This document shows positions 39,085 through 48,566 of a DNA stretch of 64,000 bases, piece after piece. Source of the stretch: Hoeflea sp. YIM 152468 (GTDB lineage Bacteria > Pseudomonadota > Alphaproteobacteria > Rhizobiales > Rhizobiaceae); the NCBI RefSeq assembly GCF_029210485.1, contig NZ_JARGET010000008.1, forward strand, positions 62,001 through 126,000, in the 5' to 3' direction. The stretch's first letter is position 1. Every line of letters starts with the position of its first letter. The position numbers and the translations under genes were made by a program. The notes below the pieces were generated by a model. It did no database searches, was not told the DNA's origin, and was given only the letters and a program-made list of their open reading frames with translations.

Positions 39085-39878
39085 GCGCTGAGCCGGTTCT
39101 GGTGTTTGACAGCGGCATCGGCGGCTTGAGCGTGCTGCGCGAGGCGCGGGTGATCATGCCCTGGCGCCGCTTCGTCTATGTTGCCGATGATGCGGGCTTT
39201 CCCTATGGCCGGTGGGAAGAGGAGGCGCTGCGTGACCGAATTGTCGCGCTGTTTGCCGGCCTGATCGAGCGGCACAATCCGGCGCTGGCGCTGATTGCCT
39301 GCAACACTGCCTCGACCATCGTCCTGCCGGCGCTGCGCCAGGCCTATCCGGACCTGCCCTTTGTCGGCACGGTGCCGGCGATCAAGCCCGCTGCCGAACG
39401 CACGCGCTCGGGTCTGATCTCGGTGCTGGCGACGCCGGGCACGGTGAAGCGGCAATACACCCGCGACCTGATCCGCGATTATGCCGACAAGGTGCATGTG
39501 CGGCTGGTGGGATCGGAACATCTGGCCGGCCTGGCCGAGACCTATATGCGGAACGGTTTTGTCGACGAGGCCGCGGTGCAGGCGGAAATCGAACCGTGCT
39601 TTGTCAGCCAGGATGGGCGCAAGACCGACATCGTGGTGCTGGCGTGTACGCATTTTCCGTTTCTGGTCAACCGCATGCGCAAGATGGCGCCGTGGCCGGT
39701 CGACTGGATCGACCCGGCAGAAGCGATCGCACGGCGGGCGCTGGCCATTGTGGACGGTTTGCCCGTCGGCGGCGCCTTGCCCGATGCCAAGGATACGGTG
39801 GTGTTTACCTCGGGCGGTCCGGATCTCAGCGCGCAGCGGCTGATGCACGGGTTCGGGTTGAGCCAGGACAGCGGGTAG
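39081..39878 (+). CDS. murI: Glutamate racemase
   Basis: 265-residue enzyme making D-glutamate for peptidoglycan. The two catalytic cysteines are C74 in ACNTAS and C189 in ACTHFP; the N-terminal [16 protein letters not shown] and [10 protein letters not shown] are also characteristic. Length is normal. The ATG overlaps the end of the methyltransferase gene (ATGA), so the two are coupled. Confidence 0.95.
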   Translation: MSAEPVLVFDSGIGGLSVLREARVIMPWRRFVYVADDAGFPYGRWEEEALRDRIVALFAGLIERHNPALALIACNTASTIVLPALRQAYPDLPFVGTVPAIKPAAERTRSGLISVLATPGTVKRQYTRDLIRDYADKVHVRLVGSEHLAGLAETYMRNGFVDEAAVQAEIEPCFVSQDGRKTDIVVLACTHFPFLVNRMRKMAPWPVDWIDPAEAIARRALAIVDGLPVGGALPDAKDTVVFTSGGPDLSAQRLMHGFGLSQDSG

Positions 39879-40224
39879 GGGGCTGCCAGGCCCGGATCTC
39901 ACCCGCCGCTTGTTGCCCCCCTGCGCATTCGACCGGCGCTGCCGGGTGACCGCGTGTCCAGATGCGACCAGCCAAACCGGCCGCTGGCCGGACGGGGTGC
40001 CCGTCACAGCAGCCCGCCACAGGAGCGCGTCATAGGCCACAGTCACAGGGGCCGGTTACAGGGCGCAGTCACAGGGGGCGGCCGTCCAGACTCCGCCCCT
40101 GAGCGGCCCGCGTCAGCTTGCCGGGGGATCTGAAATCCTGTGTATTTCGCCGATCGCGCGCCGCGTGGTGGAAATAGTCTGCTAGGGAGACGGGTAGCTG
40201 ACTGTTGCAGAGAATCAGTCAGGT
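39879..40224. other. Non-coding region with short degenerate repeats
   Basis: 346 bp between murI and the ATPase gene. The stretch 40003-40085 is built from variants of GTCACAG(G)GG-(C)GG (for example CCCGTCACAGCAGCC, AGTCACAGGGGCC, AGTCACAGGGGGCGG). No gene or terminator is clear. The right end must hold the promoter of the ATPase gene. Confidence 0.45.
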
Positions 40225-41778
40225 GTGGTGTCGGTAAACGGAGTTGAGCCTAAAGTGCAGGTCGGAATTGACATGGGGAATTTGGCTGGCGGACAGCCGG
40301 CCAAGCTCGACATCGAGGAATTGCTGGCGACCCGTCTTCTGGTGCAGGGCAATTCCGGGTCCGGCAAGTCGCATCTGCTGCGGCGGCTTCTCGAGCAATC
40401 GGCGCAATGGGTGCAGCAGGTGATCATCGATCCCGAGGGTGACTTCGTCACACTTTCCGACAAATATGGACACCTGGTGGTTGAAGGTGAGCGCACGGAA
40501 GCCGAGCTGATGGGCATTGCCAGCCGCATCCGGCGGCACCGGGTCTCCTGCGTGCTGTCGCTGGAAGGGCTCGATGTCGAGCAGCAGATGCGCGCCGCCG
40601 CCGTGTTTCTCAATGCCATGTTCGAGGCCGAGCACGAGTTCTGGTATCCGGTGCTGGTGGTGGTCGACGAGGCGCAACTGTTTGCGCCCGCCGTTGGCGG
40701 CGATGTGTCCGAGGACGCGCGAAAAATGTCGCTCGGCGCCATGACCAATCTGATGTGCCGTGGCCGCAAGCGCGGTCTGGCGGGCGTGATCGCCACGCAA
40801 AGATTGGCAAAACTGGCCAAGAACGTCGCTGCGGAAGCCTCGAACTTTCTGATGGGCCGGACATTTCTTGATATCGACATGGCCCGCGCCGCCGATCTGT
40901 TGGGCATGGACCGGCGTCAGGCGGAAATGTTCCGCGATCTGCAGCGGGGCAATTTTGTCGGTCTCGGGCCGGCGCTGTCGCGGCGGCCGCTGCCGATTGC
41001 CATTGGTGCTGTCGAAACCCAGGCCCGCTCCTCGAGCCCGAAACTGATGCCGATGCCGGACATTGTGGCCGATGTCGAAGATCTGATCTTTACCCCGGAT
41101 GCGGATGAGCTGACGCGGCCGCTTCAGCGGCGGGCGCGGCCAGCGCCACGGCCAACCACCGACATTCTGGCGGAGCTCTCGCGCGCCACGCCGCTCACCG
41201 ACGCACCGCTGGCAAGGGCTGGCGGTGAGGCCGCGCGGCCGGCAATGACGGACGAAGAGCGTGAAGAGCGGATCGCCGCCGTGCTGGGCGAAATCCTGGC
41301 CGACCCGGAGTCGGGCTACCGGACCGACGCGACGCTGTATCAGGACTTTCTGGTGCGGCTGCGGATGCGGCGGGTGCCGGGGTCGCCGATGTCGCTCAGT
41401 GACTTCCGCCGCCGCGTCGCCATCGCCCGCTCGGGTGTCGACGCCGAAACCGCCGGGTCGGATGCCTGGCAAACAGCACTGAACCTGTCGACCATGGTAT
41501 CGGAAGATCTTCAGGGCGTCTTTCTGATGCTCGCCTGTGCCGCAATCCGGGGCGAGCCGTGCCCGTCGGATGCGCGCATCGCCCGCGCCTACGGCACCCA
41601 TTCGGCCCGCCGGGCGCGGCGTCTCCTGGGCTATTTCGAAGAGCAGGACCTGATCATCGTCCACGCCGACCTGGCGGGAAACCGCATTGTCGGGATACCG
41701 GACCTGCAGGCCGAGACCGCGCCGGGGGCGGCTGATGCGGCGGATGAAGAAGACGGCAGCGCGCAAGCGGCGGAGTGA
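40225..41778 (+). CDS. HerA/DUF87-type P-loop ATPase
   Basis: 517-residue ATPase of the HerA/FtsK superfamily. Walker A QGNSGSGKSHLLRRLLE lies at about residues 41-57 and Walker B VLVVVDEAQLF at about 144-154. The segment LMCRGRKRGLAGVIATQRLA includes the sensor region. After about residue 290 comes a linker and a C-terminal helical domain (about 345-490) rich in Arg. Such proteins often pump DNA or process ends together with NurA, but no nuclease is adjacent and in Rhizobiales this ATPase is usually solitary. Starts with one of two adjacent GTG codons; an ATG 48 bp downstream is an alternative. Substrate unknown. Confidence 0.8.
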   Translation: MVSVNGVEPKVQVGIDMGNLAGGQPAKLDIEELLATRLLVQGNSGSGKSHLLRRLLEQSAQWVQQVIIDPEGDFVTLSDKYGHLVVEGERTEAELMGIASRIRRHRVSCVLSLEGLDVEQQMRAAAVFLNAMFEAEHEFWYPVLVVVDEAQLFAPAVGGDVSEDARKMSLGAMTNLMCRGRKRGLAGVIATQRLAKLAKNVAAEASNFLMGRTFLDIDMARAADLLGMDRRQAEMFRDLQRGNFVGLGPALSRRPLPIAIGAVETQARSSSPKLMPMPDIVADVEDLIFTPDADELTRPLQRRARPAPRPTTDILAELSRATPLTDAPLARAGGEAARPAMTDEEREERIAAVLGEILADPESGYRTDATLYQDFLVRLRMRRVPGSPMSLSDFRRRVAIARSGVDAETAGSDAWQTALNLSTMVSEDLQGVFLMLACAAIRGEPCPSDARIARAYGTHSARRARRLLGYFEEQDLIIVHADLAGNRIVGIPDLQAETAPGAADAADEEDGSAQAAE

Positions 41779-41802
41779 ATTGGAGGAGGCAGAGTGTCGT
41801 TG

Positions 41803-41840
41803 GCGATTTGCCGGGAGGCTGTGTCCCCCCGGCAAATCGC
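41803..41840. terminator. Long hairpin between convergent genes
   Basis: Perfect 13-bp stem GCGATTTGCCGGG / CCCGGCAAATCGC with a 12-nt loop, placed between the ends of the rightward ATPase gene and the leftward binding-protein gene. It lacks a T-run on either strand but is positioned to end or stabilise both transcripts. Confidence 0.65.
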
Positions 41841-41847
41841 AGCAGCG

Positions 41848-42921
41848 CTAGTTGGCGGCCTTGATCCGCTCAAGCAGATGGCCTTCGATGTCCTCGACGC
41901 CGGGCAGGATCTGGGCCGCAAACTTGATATTGGCCAGATCTTCCTCGGTGAAGGAGTTTTCCACAATGGTCTTCATGTCGCCGGGCAGCAGCTCGATGCC
42001 ATTTTTGGTGGCGACAATCGAACCGGTGCTTGCCGAGATCAGGGGAATGATTTCCGGACGAAGCAGAAAGTTGATCCACTTGTAGGCTGCATCGTCGGCC
42101 TCACCCTTTCTTGGCAGCGTGAAGGTGTCAATCCATCCCAGCGTGCCTGATTTCGGGGGAACATAGACAAGGTCGGGCTTTTGCTGATTGAGCTTGAAGG
42201 CAGTCGAATCCCAGGTGTCGGACGCCACGACTTCGCCGGACAGCATCAGATTGGAGAGATCGTCCCCGCCGGTCCAGTAGGTCTTGATGACGGACTTGCA
42301 CGCGATCAGCTTTTCGCCAACTTCGTCGAGGATTGTCTGGTAGGCGTCCAGGTCGGCGTAGGCCTCATAGGGGTTGTGACCGAGCGCAAAGGCGGTGCCG
42401 ACGAGGATCGACCGCTTCAGGCGCATGGAGGTCTTGCCCTCGTATTTCGCATCACACAGATCCAGCCAATCGTTGATCTCGGGGGCCTGGCTCTTGTCGA
42501 CGATAAGACCGGACGTGCCCCACATGTGCGGGACCGAATAGACCACGCCATCCACCGCGGCGACCCGCTTGACCTGCTCGAGAAAATCCGGACGCAGAGC
42601 CTCGGTATTGATCCTGGAAAGATCGATCGGCTTGTAGATGTCGTATTCGTCCTGCGCGGCCGCAACACGGTTGAAACCAGGCTGTGCCAGATCAAAGCCG
42701 GAACCACCGGTGGCGCGCAGCTTGGCGATCATTTCTTCATTGTTGGAGAATGTGGGTTCGACAGTGATGTCCGGGTATTCCGCTTCGAACAGCTTGATCA
42801 CCTCATCAGGTGCATAACTTCCCCAGGTGAGGAGGCGCAAGGTCTCGGCCTTCGAAGCGCCGCCCGAAACGGACAGGAATACCGCTGCGGTGGCCAACAG
42901 TTTGGTTCCCAGAAATTTCAT
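41848..42921 (-). CDS. Periplasmic polyamine-type solute-binding protein, without transporter genes
   Basis: 357-residue periplasmic binding protein with a signal peptide (about 1-25, KLLATAAVFLSVSGGASKA). The mature protein matches the PotD/PotF group of ABC transporter binding proteins: ETLRLLTWGSYAPDEVIKLF, SNNEEMIAKLRATGGSGFDL, VPHMWGTSGLIVDKS and WIDTFTLPRKGEADDA. The ligand is probably spermidine, putrescine or a related cation. No permease or ATPase gene is adjacent, so it must use components encoded elsewhere or act as a sensor. Start at the ATG at 42921 (AAGGA upstream). Convergent with the HerA-type ATPase gene. Confidence 0.88.
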   Translation of the reverse strand: MKFLGTKLLATAAVFLSVSGGASKAETLRLLTWGSYAPDEVIKLFEAEYPDITVEPTFSNNEEMIAKLRATGGSGFDLAQPGFNRVAAAQDEYDIYKPIDLSRINTEALRPDFLEQVKRVAAVDGVVYSVPHMWGTSGLIVDKSQAPEINDWLDLCDAKYEGKTSMRLKRSILVGTAFALGHNPYEAYADLDAYQTILDEVGEKLIACKSVIKTYWTGGDDLSNLMLSGEVVASDTWDSTAFKLNQQKPDLVYVPPKSGTLGWIDTFTLPRKGEADDAAYKWINFLLRPEIIPLISASTGSIVATKNGIELLPGDMKTIVENSFTEEDLANIKFAAQILPGVEDIEGHLLERIKAAN

Positions 42922-43424
42922 GTTGCTATCCTTGTGGTGCGTGCTCGGTTTCATTTGAGACCCTGGGTGCCGCTCACGGAGCCGGCGCTTACGGTCGCAG
43001 TCGCGCGAGACTTCCAAGCTTCTTGAGTCCGCAGAGTGAATAAACAGGCTGCATTGGTCTGCTTCAAAGGTCCATTCACAATAATCAAAGGGTCCAATTT
43101 CATGGGGTCGGGGAGACGTTTGCACCCTGCCATCGCACCATTGAAGCGGTGGTCTGGGAATGGCCGGCCTAGGTCTGGCCTGTCCGCAGCAGCCCGGCAG
43201 CAGCGGCGGTGATGATCCGGCAACCGTCGATGGATCTGGATGGTTCCAGCCCGCCGGATGCGACTCCATTGAACAGAAGAGCGGTGCTCACAATCTGACA
43301 AAGCAAGCGGGCCGCCGATGTCAACGAAAGATGTGGAGACAGGTGCCGCCGTCGTGTTCAGGAACGATGGGCCATCGCGTTGAAGCCCCGCTGCCTGAGG
43401 GGCAAGACTTTCCGGTCGCGCGAT
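42922..43424. other. Non-coding region upstream of the binding-protein gene
   Basis: 503 bp between pepT and the binding-protein gene, both leftward. A small stem GCCCC...GGGGC at 43384-43402 may terminate pepT weakly. The rest probably holds the promoter and leader of the binding-protein gene. No RNA gene or convincing reading frame was seen, although open frames occur by chance. Confidence 0.4.
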
Positions 43425-44657
43425 CTACGCCCGCTCCTCCCAGACTTTCACCAGTTCGACGATCGTCTCCACCGACTTCTCCATGTCCTGGACGCTGATC
43501 CATTCCAGCGGCGAGTGGTAGGAGTGACCGCCGGTGTAGATGTTGGGGCAGGGCAGGCCCATGAACGACAGGCGCGAGCCGTCGGTGCCGCCGCGAATCG
43601 CGTTGGTCACCGGTTCCAGACCGACGCGGCGGACCGCTTCGGTGAGGTTGGCCATGATTTCGGGATGCTGATCGAGCACCTGTTTCATGTTGCGGTATTG
43701 CTCGGTCGCGGTGAAGCGCATGCTCGAACCGGGATAAGCGGTCATCGCCTGGTCGGCGATTGATCTGAGCAGGGCCTGCTTTCCGGCGAGCCCTTCGGTG
43801 TCGAAATCGCGGATGATGAATTTCAGATTGGCCCGGTCCATCGATCCGGTGACATCGGTGGGATGGATGAAGCCCTGTCGGCCGTCAGTGGTTTCGGGGG
43901 ACAGATCCTTCGGCAGGCGGGCGATGATGTCGCCGGCGATCTTGATGGCGTTTTCCATCACGCCCTTGGAGGTGCCCGGGTGCTGGGCGACGCCAAGGAT
44001 GTCGATCTCGACGCCGTCGGCGGAAAACGTCTCGTCATCGATTTCGCCAATGCGGCCGCCATCCATGGTGTAGGCGAAAGCAGCGCCGAGCTTTTGAATG
44101 TCGACCTTGTCGGCGCCACGGCCGATTTCCTCGTCGGTGGTGAAGAGGATCCTGATTGCCCCGTGGCGGATGCCGGGGTTGGCAATCAGGAACGCGACCG
44201 CGGTGATGATTTCGGCAATGCCGGCCTTGTCATCGGCGCCAAGCAGCGTGGTGCCGTCGGTGGTGACAATGTCATGGCCGATCTGCTGCTTGAGATCGGG
44301 ATGCTCGCTGACCCGGATGATCCGGCTGGTGTCACCGGCAAGCTGGATGTCGCCGCCCTGGTAGTTGGTCACCAGGTTGGGCTTGACGCCCGCACCGGTG
44401 AAATCGGGGGCGGTGTCCATATGCGAGCAGAAGCAGATGACAGGCACGGTCTTGTCTGTGTTGGCAGGCAGCGTCGCATAGATGTTGCCGTGCTCGTCCA
44501 TGTGGGCGTCGGTGAGGCCGAGCGCCAGCAACTCGGCAACCAGCACATGACCGAGATGCTTTTGCTTCTCTGTCGAGGGCTGGGACTGCGAGGCCGGGTC
44601 CGACTGGGTGTCGATCACGACGTAACGGAGCAGGCGGTCTAGAACAGTGTCGGTCAT
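43425..44657 (-). CDS. pepT: Peptidase T (tripeptide aminopeptidase)
   Basis: 410-residue M20-family zinc metallopeptidase that removes N-terminal residues from tripeptides in the cytoplasm. Metal ligands are visible in CFCSHMDTAPDFTGAGV (His, Asp), TLLGADDKAGIAEI (bridging Asp), ILFTTDEEIGRGADKVD (Glu pair and Asp) and YTGGHSYHSPLEWIS (His). The catalytic Asp is in HMD. Length and order fit PepT (about 408). Start at the ATG at 44657; the upstream open frame is not conserved. No partner genes nearby. Confidence 0.95.
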   Translation of the reverse strand: MTDTVLDRLLRYVVIDTQSDPASQSQPSTEKQKHLGHVLVAELLALGLTDAHMDEHGNIYATLPANTDKTVPVICFCSHMDTAPDFTGAGVKPNLVTNYQGGDIQLAGDTSRIIRVSEHPDLKQQIGHDIVTTDGTTLLGADDKAGIAEIITAVAFLIANPGIRHGAIRILFTTDEEIGRGADKVDIQKLGAAFAYTMDGGRIGEIDDETFSADGVEIDILGVAQHPGTSKGVMENAIKIAGDIIARLPKDLSPETTDGRQGFIHPTDVTGSMDRANLKFIIRDFDTEGLAGKQALLRSIADQAMTAYPGSSMRFTATEQYRNMKQVLDQHPEIMANLTEAVRRVGLEPVTNAIRGGTDGSRLSFMGLPCPNIYTGGHSYHSPLEWISVQDMEKSVETIVELVKVWEERA

Positions 44658-44966
44658 GGCAATGGATTCCGGTTTGCTGATGGGTCTGCTATAGCCGTCC
44701 TGGCGTCCGACGGGAACATCACCGGCTGCGGCAGCCACGATTTCGGCTGTGCCGGGTTTCGCCCGGCGCCGGCGCTGCGGGCCGCATCCGACGATGTCTG
44801 CCGTCCACATTGACAGCCGCCTCGCTATCCTCTAGAGACCGGCAGCGCGAGGGGTCATGCCCTCGTGTTTTCTTACGTGTCCCGTGGACGGTTTTATCAC
44901 AATGCGTGCGTGAACCGTTCTGTCAGGTCTCAAGAACAGGGGCCAGAGGAGGGCGCGTTTCCTTCA

Positions 44967-44988
44967 ACCGGTCTGATGACAGACCGGT
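44967..44988 (+). promoter_or_regulatory. Perfect stem-loop in the rpsD leader
   Basis: ACCGGTCTG-ATGA-CAGACCGGT: 9-bp perfect stem with a 4-nt loop, ending 23 bp before the rpsD ATG. No T-run follows, so it is not a terminator. Position suggests translational control, possibly S4 autoregulation, but this is inference. Confidence 0.55.
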
Positions 44989-45011
44989 GCAACCGTTCGA
45001 AAGGAAATGCG

Positions 45012-45629
45012 ATGAGCAAGCGCGAATCGTCAAAATACAAGCTGGATCGCCGTATGGGCGAAAACATCTGGGGTCGTCCGAAGTCCCCGGTCAACCGTCG
45101 CGAATATGGCCCCGGCCAGCACGGCCAGCGCCGCAAGAGCAAGCTTTCCGACTTCGGCGTGCAGCTGCGCGCCAAGCAGAAGCTCAAGGGCTACTATGGC
45201 GACGTCTCGGAAAAGCAGTTCCGCAAGATTTACGACGAAGCAAACCGGATGCGGGGCGATACGCCTGAAAACATGATCGGCCTGCTTGAGCAGCGTCTGG
45301 ACGCCATCGTCTACCGCGCCAAGTTCGTGCCGACCGTTTTCGCTGCACGCCAGTTCGTCAACCACGGCCACGTCACCGTCAATGGCCAGCGCGTCAACAT
45401 CGGCTCCTACCGTTGCAAGCCGGGCGATGTCGTTGCGGTCAGGGAAAAGTCCAAGCAGCTCGCCATCGTGCTCGAATCGACCCAGCTGGCCGAGCGGGAC
45501 GTGCCGGATTACATTGATGCCGATCATCACAAGATGTCAGCGACCTTTGTCCGCGTGCCGACACTGGCCGACGTTCCTTACGCCGTGGTGATGGAACCCA
45601 ACCTGGTCGTCGAATTCTATTCGCGCTGA
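45012..45629 (+). CDS. rpsD: 30S ribosomal protein S4
   Basis: 205-residue primary 16S rRNA-binding protein that starts 30S assembly and helps decoding accuracy. N-terminal [39 protein letters not shown] and the S4 RNA-binding domain (about 95-155, [20 protein letters not shown] ... [20 protein letters not shown]). The alphaproteobacterial form lacks the zinc-binding cysteines. It stands alone rather than in the alpha operon, as is usual in the group. AAGGAAATG upstream of the ATG at 45012; the frame extends upstream without similarity. Own terminator follows. Confidence 0.98.
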   Translation: MSKRESSKYKLDRRMGENIWGRPKSPVNRREYGPGQHGQRRKSKLSDFGVQLRAKQKLKGYYGDVSEKQFRKIYDEANRMRGDTPENMIGLLEQRLDAIVYRAKFVPTVFAARQFVNHGHVTVNGQRVNIGSYRCKPGDVVAVREKSKQLAIVLESTQLAERDVPDYIDADHHKMSATFVRVPTLADVPYAVVMEPNLVVEFYSR

Positions 45630-45660
45630 TCCATCAGCCTTCATTGGATTGTGCCAGATC

Positions 45661-45687
45661 AAGGCCGCTCTTCGGGGCGGCCTTTTT
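45661..45687 (+). terminator. Intrinsic terminator of rpsD
   Basis: AAGGCCGC / GCGGCCTT stem with an 8-nt loop followed by T-run, 31 bp past the rpsD stop. Confidence 0.92.
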
Positions 45688-45834
45688 GCATGGGAAAGCG
45701 GAATGTTCGACCTGAATCCACCGCGCTGGCTATCCCGCTGGACGCGCAAGGGACGCTGTATCTGTTGGGATCACGGCATGTACGTTATCGTCTTGATGAG
45801 TCCATTTGAACGCGACATGCGCTAGGAGCAGGCG

Positions 45835-46764
45835 ATGGCTGAGTTGCAGGAGGTTCTTGACGAGATCGCCTTTGACGCGTCGGTGGCGGAAGATCGCGGC
45901 CTGGTGGCGCAGTATATTCCCCAATTGGCCAAGGTGGAGCCCAGTCAGTTCGGCATTTCGGTGGCGCTCACGGACGGGAGGGTGTTTTCGGCTGGTGACG
46001 CCGCAACCGGGTTCTCGATCCAGAGCGTGTCAAAAGTCTTCACGCTGGCACTGGCGCTGGGCAAGCTGGGCGATGCTGTCTGGAGCAGCGTCGGCCGCGA
46101 GCCGTCGGGCAATCCGTTCAATTCGATCGTGCAGCTTGAGCAGGAAAAAGGCCGCCCGCGCAACCCTTTCATCAATGCCGGCGCCATCGCCGTGGTCGAC
46201 CTGATCATGGCCGGACACCAGCCGAAGGAAGCGATTGGCGAAATCGTCCAGTTCATCCGTCATCTGACCGATGATGATTCGATTCTGATTGACCAGCATG
46301 TGGCGCGGTCTGAAACCGACCATGGCGACCGCAATGCCTCGCTGGCGCATTTCATGCGCTCCTTCGGCGCCATCGATCATCCGGTTGACCATGTGCTGGG
46401 GGTCTATTTCCACCAATGCGCCATCGTCATGACCTGCCAGCAACTGGCCCGGGCCGGACTGTTCCTGGCAAATCAGGGACGCGATCCTGTCACCGGAGCG
46501 CAGGTGGTGTCGGAACAACGGGCGCGCCGGATCAATGCCATCATGCTGATGTGCGGTCATTACGACGGATCGGGTGAATTCGCCTTCCGCGTCGGCCTGC
46601 CCGGCAAGAGCGGTGTCGGCGGCGGAATTCTGGCGATCGCGCCGGGAAAGGCCTCGATTGCGGTCTGGTCGCCGGGGCTTGACCCGGTCGGCAATTCGAA
46701 GCTCGGAAGTGCGGCGCTCGAACAATTGGCCCGGCAGATGGAATGGTCGGTGTTCGGGGCTTGA
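45835..46764 (+). CDS. glsA: Glutaminase A
   Basis: 309-residue serine-dependent beta-lactamase-like glutaminase hydrolysing glutamine to glutamate and ammonia; in some bacteria it supports acid resistance. The catalytic S-x-x-K is SVSK at 64-67 within [18 protein letters not shown]. Other conserved parts are [34 protein letters not shown] and [18 protein letters not shown]. Start at the ATG at 45835, with AGGAGCAGGCG immediately upstream. The ttcA gene begins shortly after its stop, so glsA-ttcA-IMPase may be one transcript. Confidence 0.95.
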   Translation: MAELQEVLDEIAFDASVAEDRGLVAQYIPQLAKVEPSQFGISVALTDGRVFSAGDAATGFSIQSVSKVFTLALALGKLGDAVWSSVGREPSGNPFNSIVQLEQEKGRPRNPFINAGAIAVVDLIMAGHQPKEAIGEIVQFIRHLTDDDSILIDQHVARSETDHGDRNASLAHFMRSFGAIDHPVDHVLGVYFHQCAIVMTCQQLARAGLFLANQGRDPVTGAQVVSEQRARRINAIMLMCGHYDGSGEFAFRVGLPGKSGVGGGILAIAPGKASIAVWSPGLDPVGNSKLGSAALEQLARQMEWSVFGA

Positions 46765-46796
46765 CTGATCCGGACAAAGTCATCATCCCGGTGGCC

Positions 46797-47702
46797 ATGA
46801 GTGATGTGAGAGATCAGATGGACAGTGTTGCGGCCTCGGCCGAGCCAATCGCCATGGCCGGGCCGTCGCTGTATGCCGAGGCGCCTTCGAGCGTTTCGTT
46901 CAACAAGCTGCGCAAACGGCTGATCCGCAATGTGCGGCAGGCGATCGAAGATTTTGCCATGGTGCGGCCTGCAGAGACGGAATCGGGCATGCGGCCGCGC
47001 TGGCTGGTGGCGCTGTCGGGCGGCAAGGATTCCTACGGATTGCTGGCGCTGTTGATGGACCTGCAATGGCGCGGCATGCTGCCGGTTGATCTGATTGCCT
47101 GCAATCTCGACCAGGGCCAGCCGAACTTCCCCAAACATGTTCTGCCGGATTATCTCACCGCGCACGGAATTCGGCACCGGATCGAGTACCGGGACACCTA
47201 TTCGGTGGTGACCGCGAAGGTACCGGAAGGCGCCACCTATTGCGCGCTGTGTTCGCGGCTCAGGCGCGGCAATCTCTACCGGATTGCGCGGGAAGAGGGC
47301 TGCGAAGCGCTGGTGCTGGGGCACCATCGTGATGACATTCTCGAAACCTTCTTTCTCAATTTCTTTCATGGCGGGCGGCTCGAAGCGATGCCGCCGAAAC
47401 TGCTCAACGACGACGGCGACCTGATGGTGCTCAGGCCATTGGCCTATTGCGCCGAGGAAGATCTCGCGCGGTTTTCCGAAGCGCTGAGGTTCCCCATCAT
47501 ACCGTGCGATCTGTGCGGCTCCCAGGACGGACTGCAGCGCAACGCCATGAAGACGATGATCACGGACATCGAGCAACGCATGCCTGGTCGCAAGGATTCG
47601 ATGATCCGGGCTCTGTCGAACACCCGGCCGTCACACCTGCTTGACAGATCCCTGTTTGATTTTGCGGCTCTTACCGCACACCCAAGGAAGGCGGACTCAT
47701 GA
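46797..47702 (+). CDS. ttcA: tRNA 2-thiocytidine synthetase TtcA
   Basis: 301-residue Fe-S dependent ATPase that thiolates C32 of some tRNAs. PP-loop SGGKDS at 74-79; the cluster-binding cysteines are C149 and C152 (CALCSRL) plus the CDLCGSQ pair near residue 240. [20 protein letters not shown] is also characteristic. Start: three in-frame ATGs exist (46743 inside glsA, 46797, 46818); I chose 46797, since 46743 overlaps glsA; 46818 has GAGAG upstream and is possible. Its stop overlaps the next gene by 4 bp. The thiolation partner is an IscS-type cysteine desulfurase, not encoded here. Confidence 0.93.
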   Translation: MSDVRDQMDSVAASAEPIAMAGPSLYAEAPSSVSFNKLRKRLIRNVRQAIEDFAMVRPAETESGMRPRWLVALSGGKDSYGLLALLMDLQWRGMLPVDLIACNLDQGQPNFPKHVLPDYLTAHGIRHRIEYRDTYSVVTAKVPEGATYCALCSRLRRGNLYRIAREEGCEALVLGHHRDDILETFFLNFFHGGRLEAMPPKLLNDDGDLMVLRPLAYCAEEDLARFSEALRFPIIPCDLCGSQDGLQRNAMKTMITDIEQRMPGRKDSMIRALSNTRPSHLLDRSLFDFAALTAHPRKADS

Positions 47703-48535
47703 CCACTTTAAGTTCAACGGATATGGATTGGCTTGCGGCGCTGCTGCTGGATGTGGGCGCGGCAGAAATCATGCCACGGTTTCGCAATCTCGGTGCGGGC
47801 GCGATTCAGCAGAAGACGTCGGCAGCCGATCTTGTGACCGAAGCCGATGTGAAGGCGGAGCGCGTGATCACCGCGGCCCTGCTTGAACGGTTTCCGGGTT
47901 CGGTGGTGATTGGTGAGGAAGCGGTGGAGGACAATCCGGCGCTGCTTGAGGGCTGGAGCCGGACCGACAGGCTGGCCTTCGTGGTCGATCCGATTGACGG
48001 CACCTTCAATTTTGCCTCGGGCGTCGCCGCATTCGGCGTGATGCTTGCGGTGGTCAAGGGGGGCGAAACCCTGGCCGGGATCATTCACGATCCGGTGGGC
48101 AAGGATTGGATCATGGCGCAAAAGGGCGGCGGCGCGGTGCTGCGGCGGCCTGACGGGCGGGACAGCGCCTTGAAGGTAGCTGATCCTGCCGGTTCGATTG
48201 GCGAGATGATCGGGTCGGCTTCGTGGCAATACATGCCAGAGCCCGATCGCAGCGCGATTGCCCGCAATCAGGCGCTGTGCCTGGGCGGCGTGGCGTATCG
48301 CTGCGCGGCGCAGGAGTACCGCTTGCTGGTTGGCGGCCATATTCATTTTGCGCTCTACAACAAGCTGATGCCGTGGGACCATCTCGCCGGCGCGTTGATC
48401 ACCGAGGAAGCGGGCGGCTATGTCCGTCGTTTCGATGGCAGCGCCTACCGGCCGGAGCATCTCGACGGCGGCATACTGGCAACCAGCGATGTGGAAAGCT
48501 GGCAGATGGTGCGCGAAGCGCTGTGGCGAGGCTGA
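47699..48535 (+). CDS. Inositol-monophosphatase family protein
   Basis: 278-residue Mg-dependent phosphatase of the IMPase/FIG superfamily. Metal-binding motifs: VIGEEAVED (the Glu pair), [16 protein letters not shown] (DPIDGT) and [18 protein letters not shown] (the WDHLAG Asp). Substrates of this branch include myo-inositol-1-phosphate, histidinol phosphate and 3'-phosphoadenosine-5'-phosphate; the sequence does not choose. It overlaps ttcA by 4 bp and is probably co-translated with it. Convergent with the efflux gene 31 bp away. Confidence 0.9.
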   Translation: MTTLSSTDMDWLAALLLDVGAAEIMPRFRNLGAGAIQQKTSAADLVTEADVKAERVITAALLERFPGSVVIGEEAVEDNPALLEGWSRTDRLAFVVDPIDGTFNFASGVAAFGVMLAVVKGGETLAGIIHDPVGKDWIMAQKGGGAVLRRPDGRDSALKVADPAGSIGEMIGSASWQYMPEPDRSAIARNQALCLGGVAYRCAAQEYRLLVGGHIHFALYNKLMPWDHLAGALITEEAGGYVRRFDGSAYRPEHLDGGILATSDVESWQMVREALWRG

Positions 48536-48566
48536 CTGGCGACTCGGTCAAGCCAAGGCTTGGCGT

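Noticed and set aside
39879-40224. CRISPR-like array
   Set aside because: The GTCACAG units are too short and irregular, with no constant repeat-spacer period and no cas genes.
42922-43269. 116-residue extension of the polyamine-binding protein
   Set aside because: It would bury the signal peptide at residue 117; the ATG at 42921 has AAGGA upstream.
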